Source: Cryptomeria japonica | Lineage: Eukaryota > Streptophyta > Pinopsida > Cupressales > Cupressaceae | Assembly (NCBI RefSeq): GCF_030272615.1 | Contig: NC_081415.1 | Coordinates: 264,651,925 to 264,709,924, forward strand | Length of the DNA stretch: 58,000 nucleotides | Reading direction: 5' to 3' | In this document: positions 45,317 to 56,616 of the stretch, one piece after another | How positions within the stretch are numbered: position 1 is the first letter of the stretch | How the letters are laid out: each line of letters opens with the position of its first letter | Made by a program: the position numbers and the translations under genes | The notes under the pieces: generated by a model | What the model was told of the DNA's origin: nothing | What the model saw: the letters and a program-made list of their open reading frames with translations, nothing else | The model's database searches: none

Positions 45317-46427
45317 TGTTGGCATTTTTGATGTTTATGTTGTGATTGTCATTGATGGACACACACTTGCATTGAGATCCTCTTTATATGTATGAGTTAG
45401 AGCATAACCGGTATTTGTTCCAACCGGTATGTTGTATTATAGTCTTTAGACTATTGATGTTTTGCAGAATGTGTTTCCCAGTCTGAAGCGGCATGTTGAC
45501 CTCAAGCGGTACGAGGGATTAAAGTGGCATAATGCATTTCTACTAGTCTTCATTTTTGTCAAACCGGTGACCGACATTTTGTATGTATCGGTAATACTTT
45601 GTGATGAGTTACCACCCATCGATTGTTTGACGGTGCCGACACTGTAGCAATGCTTTTTGTGACGTATTACCTAGTATGTCTAGGTTCATTAAACCTAGGA
45701 AATTGTAATGTAATCCTATTGGACCGACATGAAAATAGTTTCCTTTATAAGGACATCATGTCTAGGGTTTTAGGGTGTGGTTGTTATTTTGTTATTGCGA
45801 TAGTTGCTATTGCAGCTAGGGTTTAAGGTGGTTGAGTATTTGGAGAGATTATGAATGTGTAGAAGACTGAAGTAATGCAATAGTGCATTAAGAACAAGCT
45901 ATCAAGGATCTAACCGAGCAGTCTGTGCTATTAGCTAGATCAAACACTTGTTGATTACTCACATCTTTGACAAGTCTGTAGCCCTTAACCGGGTAGGCCT
46001 AAAAGCCTCTTGTAAATCCTCTAACAAGGTGGTTCACATCTATGGATCTAAAATCCTCTAGCAAGGTAGTCTTTAATCAGACTTATCTCCTAATAGAGAT
46101 TGAGATTCCTAACAGGATCTGTTCTGGTAAAGAACATTGTAAGACCTTAACCGGTCTGACCTTAGCTGGTCTGGTTCCTATTCTGCACATAGTTACTTGT
46201 GAGTTCCATCTCACCGTGGTTTTTCCCATTTGGGTTTCCACATCAAAATATCTTGTGTTATGGTGTTTATGTTGCTGTGGGTGAATGCATTATTAGCTAT
46301 TTGGTTTGCATGTTTGTTAACCGGTTTGTCTATTAAACTGTTTTACCGGTTTACTGCTAGTGTTGCAAAGTGTTTAAGTGCAAAGATTTTTGGCATACTA
46401 ATTCATCCCCCCTCTTAGTATTCATCA
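45317..46427 (+). repeat. Element F 3' LTR
   Basis: Same length as the 5' LTR. The differences seen by eye are mostly C/T and G/A changes, many at CCGG sites (for example CCGGTCTG against CCAGTCTG). The small ORFs inside are copies of those in the 5' LTR. Confidence 0.95.
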
Positions 46428-46999
46428 ACCTCCTCTATGAACCGGTTTACTGATATTTTGTTCTGCCTTGTTCTGCTATCGATTGGAACTATACACGTGA
46501 AACTGTACATAGAAGATTTTACTCATTGATCAAATCACATACCATCAATCTCTGATTGATTTGCATCCAAAATCTCATTACTATTAACCTTGAATCCATC
46601 GCTAAGAGATCTCCCTTAAATACCCTTTAACTTATCACCATGTCGGCCTTAATGAGAAAAATAACCTTGTTGACTACTGGATCATAACATGAGATATGTA
46701 TTATCCGATGATCATGTTGATGTCGGCCTTCACACACTACCACAAATTCCTTCAAGGATATTGTCGGAGTCCCAAAATATCTTAACTGGGTTCTATACTT
46801 AATCGGGTTCCAAATTACATGTTACTGGTATCAAGACTAACCGATTATCAAGGATAAAGTGAAGTACCAGTTGGACCAATCAATAAAAAATGATAAGTTA
46901 GTGAATCCCTATGAGAATTATCAACACTTGAAGATGAGTTTCCATCAATGACAACCCTAAATGCAATTTACTTTACTGGATGAGTGTCAATTACCAACA
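46428..46999 (-). repeat. Element E 3' LTR, right fragment
   Basis: It continues the LTR broken at 38720 and aligns with 52390-52978. It ends at CCAACA (46999), directly followed by ATCTCCCCCTTTGGCATTG, the PPT of E on the minus strand. Confidence 0.92.
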
Positions 47000-47205
47000 A
47001 TCTCCCCCTTTGGCATTGATGGCAACACTCATGTGAAAAATGATATCTGCTCCCCCTGACTTGTACACTCATGCTATATACATCTGATATACTCCCCCTA
47101 AGCTATATATATACATTTTTCATTGTACTCCTCCCCCTTTGACATCAATGACAAAGTGAGATTCCCACAAAAAATGTTGTACATATATATATATATATAT
47201 CGGTT
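47000..47205 (-). promoter_or_regulatory. Element E polypurine tracts
   Basis: Minus-strand CCAAAGGGGGAGAT adjoins the LTR (47000-47013). Further GGGGGAG tracts lie near 47051, 47094 and 47131. The last sits in TCAAAGGGGGAGGAG, the same context as in D and F. A short (AT)n lies near 47183. Confidence 0.8.
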
Positions 47206-50200
47206 CTATACAAATTTCAAAATGTTAGCATACATAGTTTTAAAAAATGAGAAGTATTTGTCCAAACTTTTCTTGAGAGAATCAAGAATGGAGGTGAATC
47301 CATTCAAGTGACTAGCATAGTATTCAATAGCTTCAAATTTTTTGGGATCCTCCTTTTGCATGTTGGATATGCACTCAGTCTTGTGAAATAACAGATTATC
47401 AAGCCAGTGACCTATAAAATTTTTGAGCTCGGTTGCTCTCCTTATTGTGTCATCCCTTTCCTTTTCTAACCTTGAAATTTGATCCATGACCACCAAAATT
47501 GGACCATCTAAAGAACTTGTTAGGTTCATTGTTGGGTTATAAGAATTAGAGATTTGAATCAATTTATCCTTATAGTCTAAAATTTTCTTTTCTAAGTGAG
47601 CAATAAGCTTTGAAAAATATAGACAAGTCTTATAAACCTTTCCACCTTCTACCAATGTTGCATCAATAGACTGTAAACATGTTTGAAGTTTACTCTTCTC
47701 TGATGCAATCATCTACAAAAATGTCTACTTCCGAGTTTCTACAAATTTACTCTTTGCCTCAGTTATTGAAAGTTTAACCCAAGAATCATATTGTTTAGGA
47801 ATGAAATTAATAATCTCTTGTAGTTTACTAGATGATATTGTGCTCTCATGTGCCTGGAAATTAGGTACTAGCCAGTTCAAGGCTTCAAAAGTGTTCTAAA
47901 TCAGTTGCCTATCCTTTGATTCCTCTTGGGCCAATTCTTGTGTTGCTTGTGCCTAGAGTGCTGCAGTGGCCAAAATTTTCTCTATCGGAGACATCATGTG
48001 ATATGGCTTGTCAAAACTGATAGGAAATTGTGGCACTTTCCCTTTGGCTAATGATGATGTGTCAATTGCCAAGATGGAAGGGAAGTCTATCACTATTTCC
48101 TTGCCTTTGTATTTCGGTGGTGTTTTATTAGTATCTTTATCCTCAATATCCTTATCTTTTACAATATCCACCTCTGCATCCTGTACATTTTCTGCCAAAG
48201 GATTCTGAGTATCCCCAGTTTCAAAATTGGACTCACTAACTGGTTCAATAGTAATCGATGGATTTATATTTATATTATATTCATCTGCTTTCGCCAGTTC
48301 CTTATCCCCTGGTAATTGAATATTTTGTGATTGTACAAAACTGGGACTCAACTCATATCCAAGACTTAAAAGAATTTTCACCCAAATATTGATTGCCTCT
48401 TTCTGAATTTCTTTAAAATTCATCAAGTTATTTAACTAGTATTTAGGATTGAATTTTGATGAACCTGTCTTATTGATTAAATCTACTATCTCTGGTGGGG
48501 TTATTGATGGACAAAGATTAACTAATTTTGTCTCTTTTATTTGTTGGTCCAGAGTTTGAGCATGTAATTTTCTGACCTCTAATTTATCATACAGTTCCTT
48601 AGGCAAAATTTTCTCTAACTCAATTAATGTCCTACTGAAAGAATCAAGATATAAAACAATAGCTTCCTCTAACTACTTCTTATCTTTATCATCAAAATCA
48701 TCAAAGAATGTGGAAATGTTATCCAAATTACCATCATTAATAATTTTTGATCAATAATATCTTGAGTGTCTAATTCTTCTTACTGATTCTCCTTTTTGCT
48801 TCTGGTTTAGGTTGCTCATCAGATTTTGGCTTGGTGATTTTGGGTGCCTTCCAGGGAGGATCCTTAGTCAGTTCTTTCTTCTATTATTCCTTCTTCTCCC
48901 TCACAACCCTTACAAAAACACCTTTCTTCTTCAAAGCTTGTTTGACTTCTACATCAGATTCTGTCTCCTCTGAAGAAACAATCATATATTGCCTAGCCGA
49001 TTTTTCTTTTCTTTTCATTGATTCTTTTGGATTAGGATTGGTAGGCTCACCAGATGGTGCTTCCGATTGCTTAGATGTTTCTGTAGAAACTAGGACCACA
49101 TTGGGAGTGGCCCGAGTTGTCTTCTTTGCTTCTCTCTCCTTCTTTCTTTTCTGCTTCATCTCTTCCTCTCTTTAGGTCTCAATAATTTTGACCTTTTGTT
49201 CAATTTTGGCTAGGTAATGACCTTCACTGATTAAAGTTTCAGTTGCAACCTGGGTCATCTTCTTCCTTATTATTAGTGCAACTTGTTCCAATGAACTTTT
49301 AAACCTTTCTCCTGAGTTGTGTCAATTTTTCTTCTTTTTCATCAACTGGAGCTTGCAATAAGTGTTGTGCATAAGCATCCAGTATAGCCTCATTCACTTC
49401 ATAGCACATAGGCATGATCCAGAGCATTCTAGGATGGACTTCCTCCATCATGCATTCATCTTTATTTACCATAAAACAAATAGTATCTTTATATTTTTCT
49501 ACAATTTCTGTAGGGATTCTAGCCCTGTTTTTCATCTCTTCTTGGAAGGTTATGAAAAATGCCCATAAATTAGCCTTTTGTTGTTTATCACCTTGAATAT
49601 CTAATATTTGTGCTATCTACATGGCTACCAGTCTATCAAAAACCCATAGTATTTTACCATAATCGGGAATCATATTCAAAAATTAAAATGCCAAGCATAT
49701 GACTAAAGATCCATAACGAAAATTGTTTTTCTTATCTTGCTTTATTTTCTAAAGATTAGTCATTAACTCCTTCAACATTACACTGCATAGGTCATAGTGT
49801 GCGTCCTCCTTCACCATTTGATGTGTAATAAGGATGTTGTTACCAGACAAAGTTCAGCTGGTTTGATAGATAAACTTTGTATCTGATTATCATTGCTGCA
49901 AATTTCACATCAATATCTCTTATGTCATCAACTCTCATCGATTAACCATTGAAGGTGGCGCCAGTGAGTTTGCAGAGTTTGGTATTGGAGAGTTTTGACC
50001 TAGGATTGGGAAGACTTGCAACCTTATGAAGACATGTGATATTTTTGATGACCTCCTCAGTGATTTTGTAAGGCTGGTCCAACCAAATGAATTCCCCATA
50101 AATGCGTCTGAGAATATATTAGACCCATTCAGCTTCATCAAATGTCAGAAAGTCCATAAACTAGTTAAAACCCTTCCTCTACAAATGGGTAAATTTTGAC

Positions 50201-50448
50201 TTCAATTATTTGTTGATGATCATATTTTTGGTGAACACGTAGGACAACTCGTAGCTCCTAAGCTTCTCAATGTCACAATGGATGTATGCCTTAATATCTT
50301 CGGTATGAAGAAAACCATGAAAAACGCTCAAGAATGCTCCCAACGGATCATCCAAAAGAGATTTGAAAGGATGCTTCTTAAATTCAAGATGGGAGCGGTT
50401 CTTGGTTTCCACCACCAAAGGAGTATCAAAATTCGATGAAGAAGCCAT
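47206..50448 (-). pseudogene. Element E ORF2: decayed homologue of F ORF2
   Basis: Start at MASSSNFDTPLVVE (50448). Parts matching F ORF2 in order are: IHCDIEKLRSYEL (F: IDCKIEDLGSLAI); ILRRIYGEFIWLDQPYKIT with LCKLTGATFNGRSMRVDDI (F: ILSRVHGDKMYL and MSKLTGSVSDSRGMTVNSI); IVEKYKDTICFMVNKDECM with YEVNEAILDAYAQHLL (F: IIKKYEDDIYFTIQVDKCI with a MLEGYASTLI end); a basic Lys/Ser-rich segment (49159-48884); an acidic segment (48426-47953); and a C-terminal coiled coil (47712-47206). Frame changes lie near 49900, 49300 and 48880. It has no pol motif. Homology over most of the length on the opposite strand shows that ORF2 is a feature of the family and not a chance ORF. Confidence 0.75.
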
Positions 50449-50959
50449 GATAGATAACTAGGGTTTCTGCAAATAGTAAATACCTCAAGATTTTGCTGGA
50501 TGATGAAATTGCCTTTGAGTGTAGATGCTCGCACAAATTGCTTTTGGGCTCTTGAAATGCTTTGGAAATCTCTCTTCAGAATTCTCGGTCGTTGTGTGAG
50601 GAAATAAATTAATTTTTCCCCTTTTATCACCATTAACCCTAATTTTTCACTTTCATAAATTCTACCGGATCACAAATTTTGCATACACATTCCGGTAAAT
50701 GCTTTAATTTGCCTAAGTATCCATCTGCAATCAGAATTCCCCAGCTATAGACCTAATCTGGGGTGTTTGCATGATCTTTAATGATTTGCCTACCCCTACG
50801 ACAAAGTGTCTTAGTTATCAGTTGTTCCTGCTTCTGGTGTAGGACCTGATGGTTCTACCAGTTGTTCTACCGATTGAGTATCTGATCTCCTAACCCATCT
50901 TCTCTCATGTTGTTTTCTGATATCTTCAACCTTTGCCTCTCCCTTCTCATCTACATTTC

Positions 50960-51968
50960 CATTAGCTACCAGTGGGTTCTTACTCTTGCAATACTTAGCA
51001 ATATGTCCAATCTTGTTGCATGCATAATAGACAATATTGTTCTTCTGAATTTGTTTGTTGTACCCTTGATTTCCTTTTGATATGCATTGATTAGATATAT
51101 TACCAAATCTACTACATGCATGACATCTGACATTTCCAAGACTGGTGTATGATGCATTGTTATGATTGTTCCTATTTCTACACTGACTTGCTATATGACC
51201 ATATTTATTTCAAATAAAGCATGTACTGTTGAATTTGTGAGCTTTAGGTTGTCTTACTAGTGATTTGTGGTTCTGGTTGTTGGCATGATTTTTCTTTTGA
51301 TTAGATGATTGATCTTGTTGTGCAGTACCAAATATTTCTCCTTCTTCATAACCAAGACCTCTCTTGTCATTAGCATCTCTCTAACTCTACAGTAGTTCAT
51401 CAAGTTTTGCAGATATGGCTTTGAACTTGTCTTTGTACTCATTTGTAGTGACTAAATCATCTCTCATGATTATGATCTGTCTCTCAAGTTCCTATTCATT
51501 ATTCTAGGACTGAAACAACTCAAGTTTCAACATGTTATTCTCTTGTGTTAGTCTATTGCATTCCTTAGATCTATCCTTCAATGCTTAAGCTAGGTTTTCT
51601 TCATTCTTCTTCCTGTCCTCAATTTCCTTGCACATTCTCATGGTTAGGGCTGGCATCTCATTCTTCAAGATAGTGTTCTCCTGAGTGAGTTTCTGACATT
51701 GATCTTTCAAGGCATCTTATTCATCACTACTCTGATTTTGCAGTTGATCGTAGAGTTCCTTACTCTTGGATTGAATAGTTGAAATCTTTGCTTGCAATGA
51801 AATGATGTGTTCTCTAGCTTGCATCAGTTCATTCTTCAGTTTACTATTTTCCATCTGTTCATTATCAAGATCCTCAAGAACAAGTTGAAGTTGTTGTTGC
51901 AAACCGGTTTCCATTGATTCCAAGTTTCGGATCTTTCTCAAGTGGTTAAATGTTTTATGAGGAACTAA
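50960..51968 (-). pseudogene. Element E Gag: coiled coil plus zinc knuckles
   Basis: Reading starts just after the PBS with FNHLRKIRNLESMETGLQQQ, matching FNHLERD of element F. A coiled coil follows (NSKLKNELMQAREHIISLQ), broken by stops near 51717 and below, and then GLGYEEGEIFGT (F: NGLGYSGHEEGETFGT). Knuckles read as CFI(stop)NKYGHIASQC, CHACSRFGNISNQC (His replaced by Asn) and YYACNKIGHIAKYC (about 51225-50985). Two acidic and helical blocks lie between coil and knuckles. Because the frame continues upstream into the 5' LTR, an open frame to 52196 exists, but that part is LTR. Confidence 0.75.
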
Positions 51969-51980
51969 GATTTGATACCA
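51969..51980 (-). promoter_or_regulatory. Element E primer binding site
   Basis: Minus-strand TGGTATCAAATC lies two bases after the LTR. It is a diverged initiator-Met tRNA type PBS. Confidence 0.82.
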
Positions 51981-51982
51981 AT

Positions 51983-52978
51983 TGTTGGAATCCAAGAACA
52001 CTGAGGGGGGGGGGGAGTGAATCAGTGTTCTACCAGTAGACGAATTTGTGAACTTATTGCATATGAACTGGTTAACAGTAAATATAATTAAAGTGCATAA
52101 GCCAAATAACACATAAAGAAGCACAACCATAACACAAATATTTATACGTGGAAAACCCTGTAAAGGGAAAAACCATGATGAGGCTGATACCCACAATATC
52201 TATATACTTGATCAAGGTATACAAATATTACATAGAGGGGATTGCACATGCAATCAGGCTCACCACCGAGAGATCATTGCTCAAACAAAAGTCTCACTGA
52301 CTTACACAACATTATACAAATGATTACAAACAAAAATAAACTTATAGATTGCATATGACCATGCTGAATAAGTTTCGGTTTATGCTCTATCAACCTCCTC
52401 TGTGAACCGGTTTACTGATATTTTGTTCTGCCTTGTTCTGATATTAGTTGGAACTACACACAAAAGCTTTTACTTGCTGATCAAATCGCATACCATCAAT
52501 CTCTGACTGATTCACATCCAAAATCGCATTACTATTAACCTTGAATCCATCGCTAAGAGATCTCCCTTAAATTCCCTTTAACTTATCACCATGTCGGCCT
52601 CAATGAGAAAAGTAATCCTCTCGGGTACCATATCATAAAATGAGATATGCATTATCCAATGATCATTTTGATGTTGACATTCACACGCTACCTTAAATTC
52701 CTTCAAGGATATTACGGGGGTCCCGAAATATCTTAACCGAGTCCTATACTTAACCAGGTTCTAATTTACATGTTATTGGTATCAAGACTAACCAATTATC
52801 AAGGATAAAGTGAAGTGTGAATATACTGGTTGTGTATAGTGTATACCGGTTGGCCCAATCAATACAAAATGATAAGTCAATGAATCCCTATAAGAATTAT
52901 AAACACTTGAAGATGAGTTGCCATCAATGACAACCCTAAATGTAATTTACTTTACCATATGAGTGTCAATTGCCAACA
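51983..52978 (-). repeat. Element E 5' LTR
   Basis: 996 bp. On the minus strand it runs from TGTTGGCAATTGACACTCA to GGATTCCAACA. It holds a run of twelve G on the plus strand (about 52004-52015) where the other LTR has AGATAGGGAGG. The stem CGTGGAAAACCC with GGGAAAAACCATG (plus strand) lies near 52147-52175. Confidence 0.94.
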
Positions 52979-52983
52979 CATAC

Positions 52984-53560
52984 ACCTCTTGCATAAGAGA
53001 TAATCCTTGAGCAAACAACAACTTCACACAAGGAACAACGACAAATCATAATCAAACACCACTCAACAAAGGAAGAGTAGATCCTCAAAAAGGGTAGGAG
53101 AGATCAGTGCCCCCCCAAGTGTAGGGACAATGATAAGAATCATCAACTTCTAAGGAGAGATTTATTCATAAGAGACCTACCATTTCATGCATGAAAAGAC
53201 ATTATATTATATAAAATTCAACACAAAAGAAGAGGTAATCTTCAAAAAGGAAAGATGTAGAACTATGATAATGGATCACACACTCCCGTAAGGAGATTAT
53301 TCATAAGAGAAGTACTGTTTTGTGTAAAAAAGGATATCAAGTTATGAAGAATTTCATCCTTTAAGGGAATAGTGAAACCTTAGATAGAGAGAAGAGATAG
53401 GATAATATTCTTGCCCCCAAGAATAGAGACAAGAATGAATTATGTTGCTGGCCCAAGATATTTGTTATTGAAAAAGCATCACCTCTTATGAAAAAGATCC
53501 TCCAAATAAGTTAACTACTAGTGTCATAGGGTGAGAAGCAACATAATAGGAAATTGAATA
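52984..53560 (-). other. Element C interior, non-coding
   Basis: No coding signal. It is plus-strand purine-rich (AGAGAGAAGAGATAGG). A motif with CTTATGAATAA-like text recurs near 53170, 53290 and 53485 (CATAAGAGA, TCATAAGAGAAG). It lies between the gag-like region and the E insertion, where pol would be expected. Confidence 0.5.
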
Positions 53561-54897
53561 TTATTTGAAATTATTATAAAAATAATTCCCTTCATCATCA
53601 CTTGTTACTTTTAAGATACCTAAATCAATATAATTTTGTATTTTAGTTTGCAAATATTGACACACATTAGTAGAATGACCATGAATTTGATGATATTTGC
53701 AAAAAAAAAAAGAATTTCCAAGATATTGTCTATGTTTCCTTCTTCTTTTAGGCCAAAGAAGAGAAATTAAATTGGTGTGAAGAAAATCAGACAAAACATT
53801 ATCTTGTTGTAATGCCAGATTGGAATGAGAAGATGTAAATTCACTAGACAATGGAGGAGGGGATGATAACAAAGGAAGAGGTTGGAAATCTTTCTTTTCA
53901 TTAAAAAAGTGTGATTTCTCATTACTTTCAAGACTTTGTTGCACACATCCTAAGACTTGTCCATTGTATCCATGGGTTTATGAGAGGGTTTGCTCTTAGG
54001 TGGAATTGGATTGAGGTGTAAATGGGCCCAATAAATATCTATAAATATTTTAGGATAAAAGTTTTAAGTAGAAAATTTAGTCATCTTAGGTTTTCTATGA
54101 GAAAAAAGGTGTGAAATCTAATGACCCCCAATTATCCTCTAAGAGTTCTTCTCTAAGAACTTATTTAGTAGGAGATGATGTATTTTTCTAAATTGGAGAG
54201 AGGGTTGTAGGAACTAACAAAGTATATTGTGCTTAAATTTATATATTCTTGTCAACTTCCAAAGAAAACATTTCATTATTATGTAAGGAACCACATGATA
54301 ATGAGGTTGACAATTCACCCCATCCTTAACAATAATTTTAGATTTTTGGTGAGGTTGAGAGACATCTTGATGTAGGTGAACGATAACCTTAGGTTCTTCA
54401 ACAACATGAATAACATTTATTGGATCTTGGTTTGGTTCTTCATCTTTAGAAGAGAGAGAATTGAAAACATGATGGAAAATGGTATTATCCTCTCGTTCTA
54501 AAGTATCTTCATGACAAACCTTAGGAAAGGGACAATCATGTATCATTGAAATTGCATCTATAGGGGAAATATTATTGAAATGAATAGATGGTGAGGTGAT
54601 ATTAAAGGAATTCTCACTCATATCACCTTATTTTACCATAATATCATCCTCTTTCACCATGGTACCCTTGTGGAGGAGGAACATGTTAAGAGAATAATCC
54701 ACACCATTCTCAAATGGTTCATCCCGAGGAGGGAGATCATTGAGAGAAGTGTTAAAAATATTTTCTTGCATCAATATGTCCTCTTTAGGGAGAGAAACTT
54801 TGAGAGTGAAGTCATTGAAAGATTCATAAAGGGGATTTTCATATATCTTTAATCCTTGCAACTTAAGAGAATCCTCTTTCAAATAGAAATTTGACAT
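53561..54897 (-). pseudogene. Element C gag-like protein with zinc-knuckle-like motif
   Basis: Three frame segments are present: 54897-54628 (ESFNDFTLKVSLPKEDIL), 54621-54214 (INVIHVVEEPKVIVHLHQD) and 53944-53561. The last contains FCKYHQIHGHSTNVCQYLQT (about 53705-53650), matching FCQFHRQPGHDTEKC of element B and the C-terminal zinc motif of Tat-type Gags, followed by KIQNYIDLG (B: KIQELIDNN). The Retrotrans_gag core present in B is not recognisable here and was probably lost. Frameshifts near 54210 and 53950, with stops between, inactivate it. No RT or integrase follows. Confidence 0.65.
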
Positions 54898-55254
54898 ATT
54901 TTTAATTTAAAAAAAAAGGAAACTTGCAATGAAAGAACCGAATGTAATGAAATAAAGCATAAAGGGACTAATCTAAACACACATAAAAATGCATGAAATA
55001 ACTTTTTTTTTGTATTTTTACTATTTATAACATGCAAATTAGAAGATGTAATGGAAGAATGAACTAGGTCTGAAAACACAATCGAACAATTATGCAACTC
55101 ATAAGTCAATTTTAGGAAACTAAATTAGGTTTTTTAATGAATTTAACCTCTTAATTTATATTTTTAATTGAAAATATGATCTATGAGTGCAATTTTGAAA
55201 TTCAAAATGCATACAAATCAACTATGTGAACATAAATCAGAAATTGGCATGATG
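54898..55254 (-). other. Element C leader
   Basis: Non-coding AT-rich leader between PBS and gag-like ORF. It includes TTAGGTTTTTTAATGAATTTAACCTCTTAATTTA-type text near 55123, the same repeated leader motif found in element B. Confidence 0.5.
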
Positions 55255-55269
55255 AAGTTGGGTTCACCA
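55255..55269 (-). promoter_or_regulatory. Element C primer binding site
   Basis: Minus-strand TGGTGAACCCAACTT lies three bases after the LTR, the same spacing as in element B. Confidence 0.8.
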
Positions 55270-55272
55270 AAA

Positions 55273-56616
55273 TGTAGAGGTGTAATTTGGAACTAGGGTT
55301 TCACCAAGTAGGATAAGACCACCTAACCAAATTAGCCAATACATTGAAAGATGGGTGAATCCAATAGATCTAGCCTCAATCCAATTAAGAATAGGACCAA
55401 GATTTATGATTAGATTCACTGGTTAGGGTTTGGTTCTCTCTTTCTAAGTTGAATTGTGAAAATGCTAAAATTGGGGTAATAAAAGGAATTTTTTACATGT
55501 AAATTGATAGAAACAGTGAGCTACAAATGTTGTATGAAGCCACCAATCTGGATCTGGGTAAAATTTAAGATGTCATGAATCTATTCCTAGAAGTTTGGCC
55601 TAATTTTTCGGGACCAGGGTGCATCAATTTGCAATGTTCCTCCAAATTTTTAGCCTTCAAAATTTAAGCCTATTCATTTCTGTGAACTTTGTCGATCTTC
55701 TCGAATGCAACTCTGTACCTGTTTCCTACACATAGAAAGAAAGGGGAAATTGTCTATAATAGGGGTTTGCCTAAGTCAAACCCAAATTTATGAATTAACC
55801 TTGAATGAAATAATGCAAATACTGAAACAAATAATGAATATATATACCTCAAATCTGCAGTTGTTGATGATGATGCTTTTCTCTTTGAATGCAATCACAA
55901 ATGTTGTATTAAATGGTATGACAAACACAAAACCCTAATCACACACACATGCTTGCATAAGATTGATGTAATCATGCTCCACAATGGTTGAAGGATGAAT
56001 ATGCAACCTTGGAGATCTCTAAAAATTCTTGATGATGAATTCTTCACAAATTCCTCTTGATCTCTTAGATTGCTTCGATGAAAATGAGTTGACAAAGATG
56101 CTTGATATAGGGATTTCATAATTGAAATTACCTTTAGGCTGACTTAGAGTTGATATGTTTCACACGAAGATAGATTTGGATAGGGTAGGACCATATTATT
56201 ATCTTCTCAAAATTTGAAAAAACAAGTGGGAGACCATGAAAAATCAAAGCGTCATGGTCCTATCAATTTTTTTATGAATTTCTAGGGATGTGAGATAATG
56301 AGGTTCTAATGCAAATTCCAGCTTGGTGGCTCAAACAATAATTTGTAGATATATAAAATATGTTTTGAGAGTTGAAATTAGGGTAGGATTAAGGATAAAT
56401 CAAGATAAAATGATAAGGGGCACACCTAGAATTAAGGGCCCAAATAAGAGTGTGATGATGTAATAAAGTGGAATAAGAGACATTTTGTTGAATGAAATTT
56501 TAATTGATTACAATAAAGGTCCTATAATGCATATAGGAAAGGGAAATACTAAAATAGGTGTTAGGAGAGTGTGAAATTGAGCACACTAATAGAGGTGTAC
56601 AATTTACGACACTGCA
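55273..56616 (-). repeat. Element C 5' LTR
   Basis: 1,344 bp. On the minus strand it starts TGCAGTGTCGTAAATTGTAC and ends CACCTCTACA. It has hairpin modules near 55580-55660 and 56205-56287. ORFs 55705-55938 and 55895-56119 lie inside it and are spurious. Confidence 0.94.

Larger units (their letters stand above)
38721..46427 (+). mobile_element. Element F: non-autonomous copia-like element with gag and intact-frame ORF2 (TSD ACCTC)
   Basis: LTRs at 38721-39831 and 45317-46427 are both 1,111 bp and very similar. Target duplications ACCTC (38716-38720 and 46428-46432) are perfect. The PBS TGGTATTAGAGCC and a PPT AAAGGGGGAGAT are present, with extra PPT-like tracts near 45075 and 45216. The interior encodes Gag and one long unknown ORF2 instead of pol. 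The near-identical LTRs make it the youngest large insertion here. It is inserted in the 3' LTR of E. PBS, PPT and LTR motifs match copia D, a plausible helper type. Confidence 0.96.
38310..52978 (-). mobile_element. Element E: non-autonomous copia-like element with gag and ORF2 (TSD CATAC)
   Basis: LTRs are at 51983-52978 (996 bp, 5') and 38310-38720 plus 46428-46999 (3', split by element F). Target duplications CATAC (38305-38309 and 52979-52983) are perfect. The PBS TGGTATCAAATC and several CCCCCTTTGGCATTG-type PPTs (minus strand) are present. The interior holds a coiled-coil/zinc-knuckle Gag and a homologue of ORF2 of element F. Protease, integrase, RT and RNase H are absent. It is more decayed than F, with frameshifts. 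It is inserted in element C. Confidence 0.94.
27862..56616 (-). mobile_element. Element C: gag-side-only LTR retrotransposon with nested D, E and F (TSD CTAAT)
   Basis: LTRs of equal length lie at 27862-29205 and 55273-56616. Target duplications CTAAT (27857-27861 and 56617-56621) are perfect. PBS and PPT give minus-strand orientation. Without the nested elements the interior is about 3.7 kb: 52979-55272, 37646-38309 and 29206-29926. It codes only for a gag-like protein with a zinc-knuckle-like motif, and no pol domain is present. PPT and PBS are near-identical to those of B, so the two belong to related non-autonomous families. It is inserted in copia X. Confidence 0.95.

Noticed and set aside
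51717-52196. A 159-codon minus-strand ORF as a separate gene
   Set aside because: Its first part is LTR sequence of element E; only the part below 51968 is Gag coiled coil.
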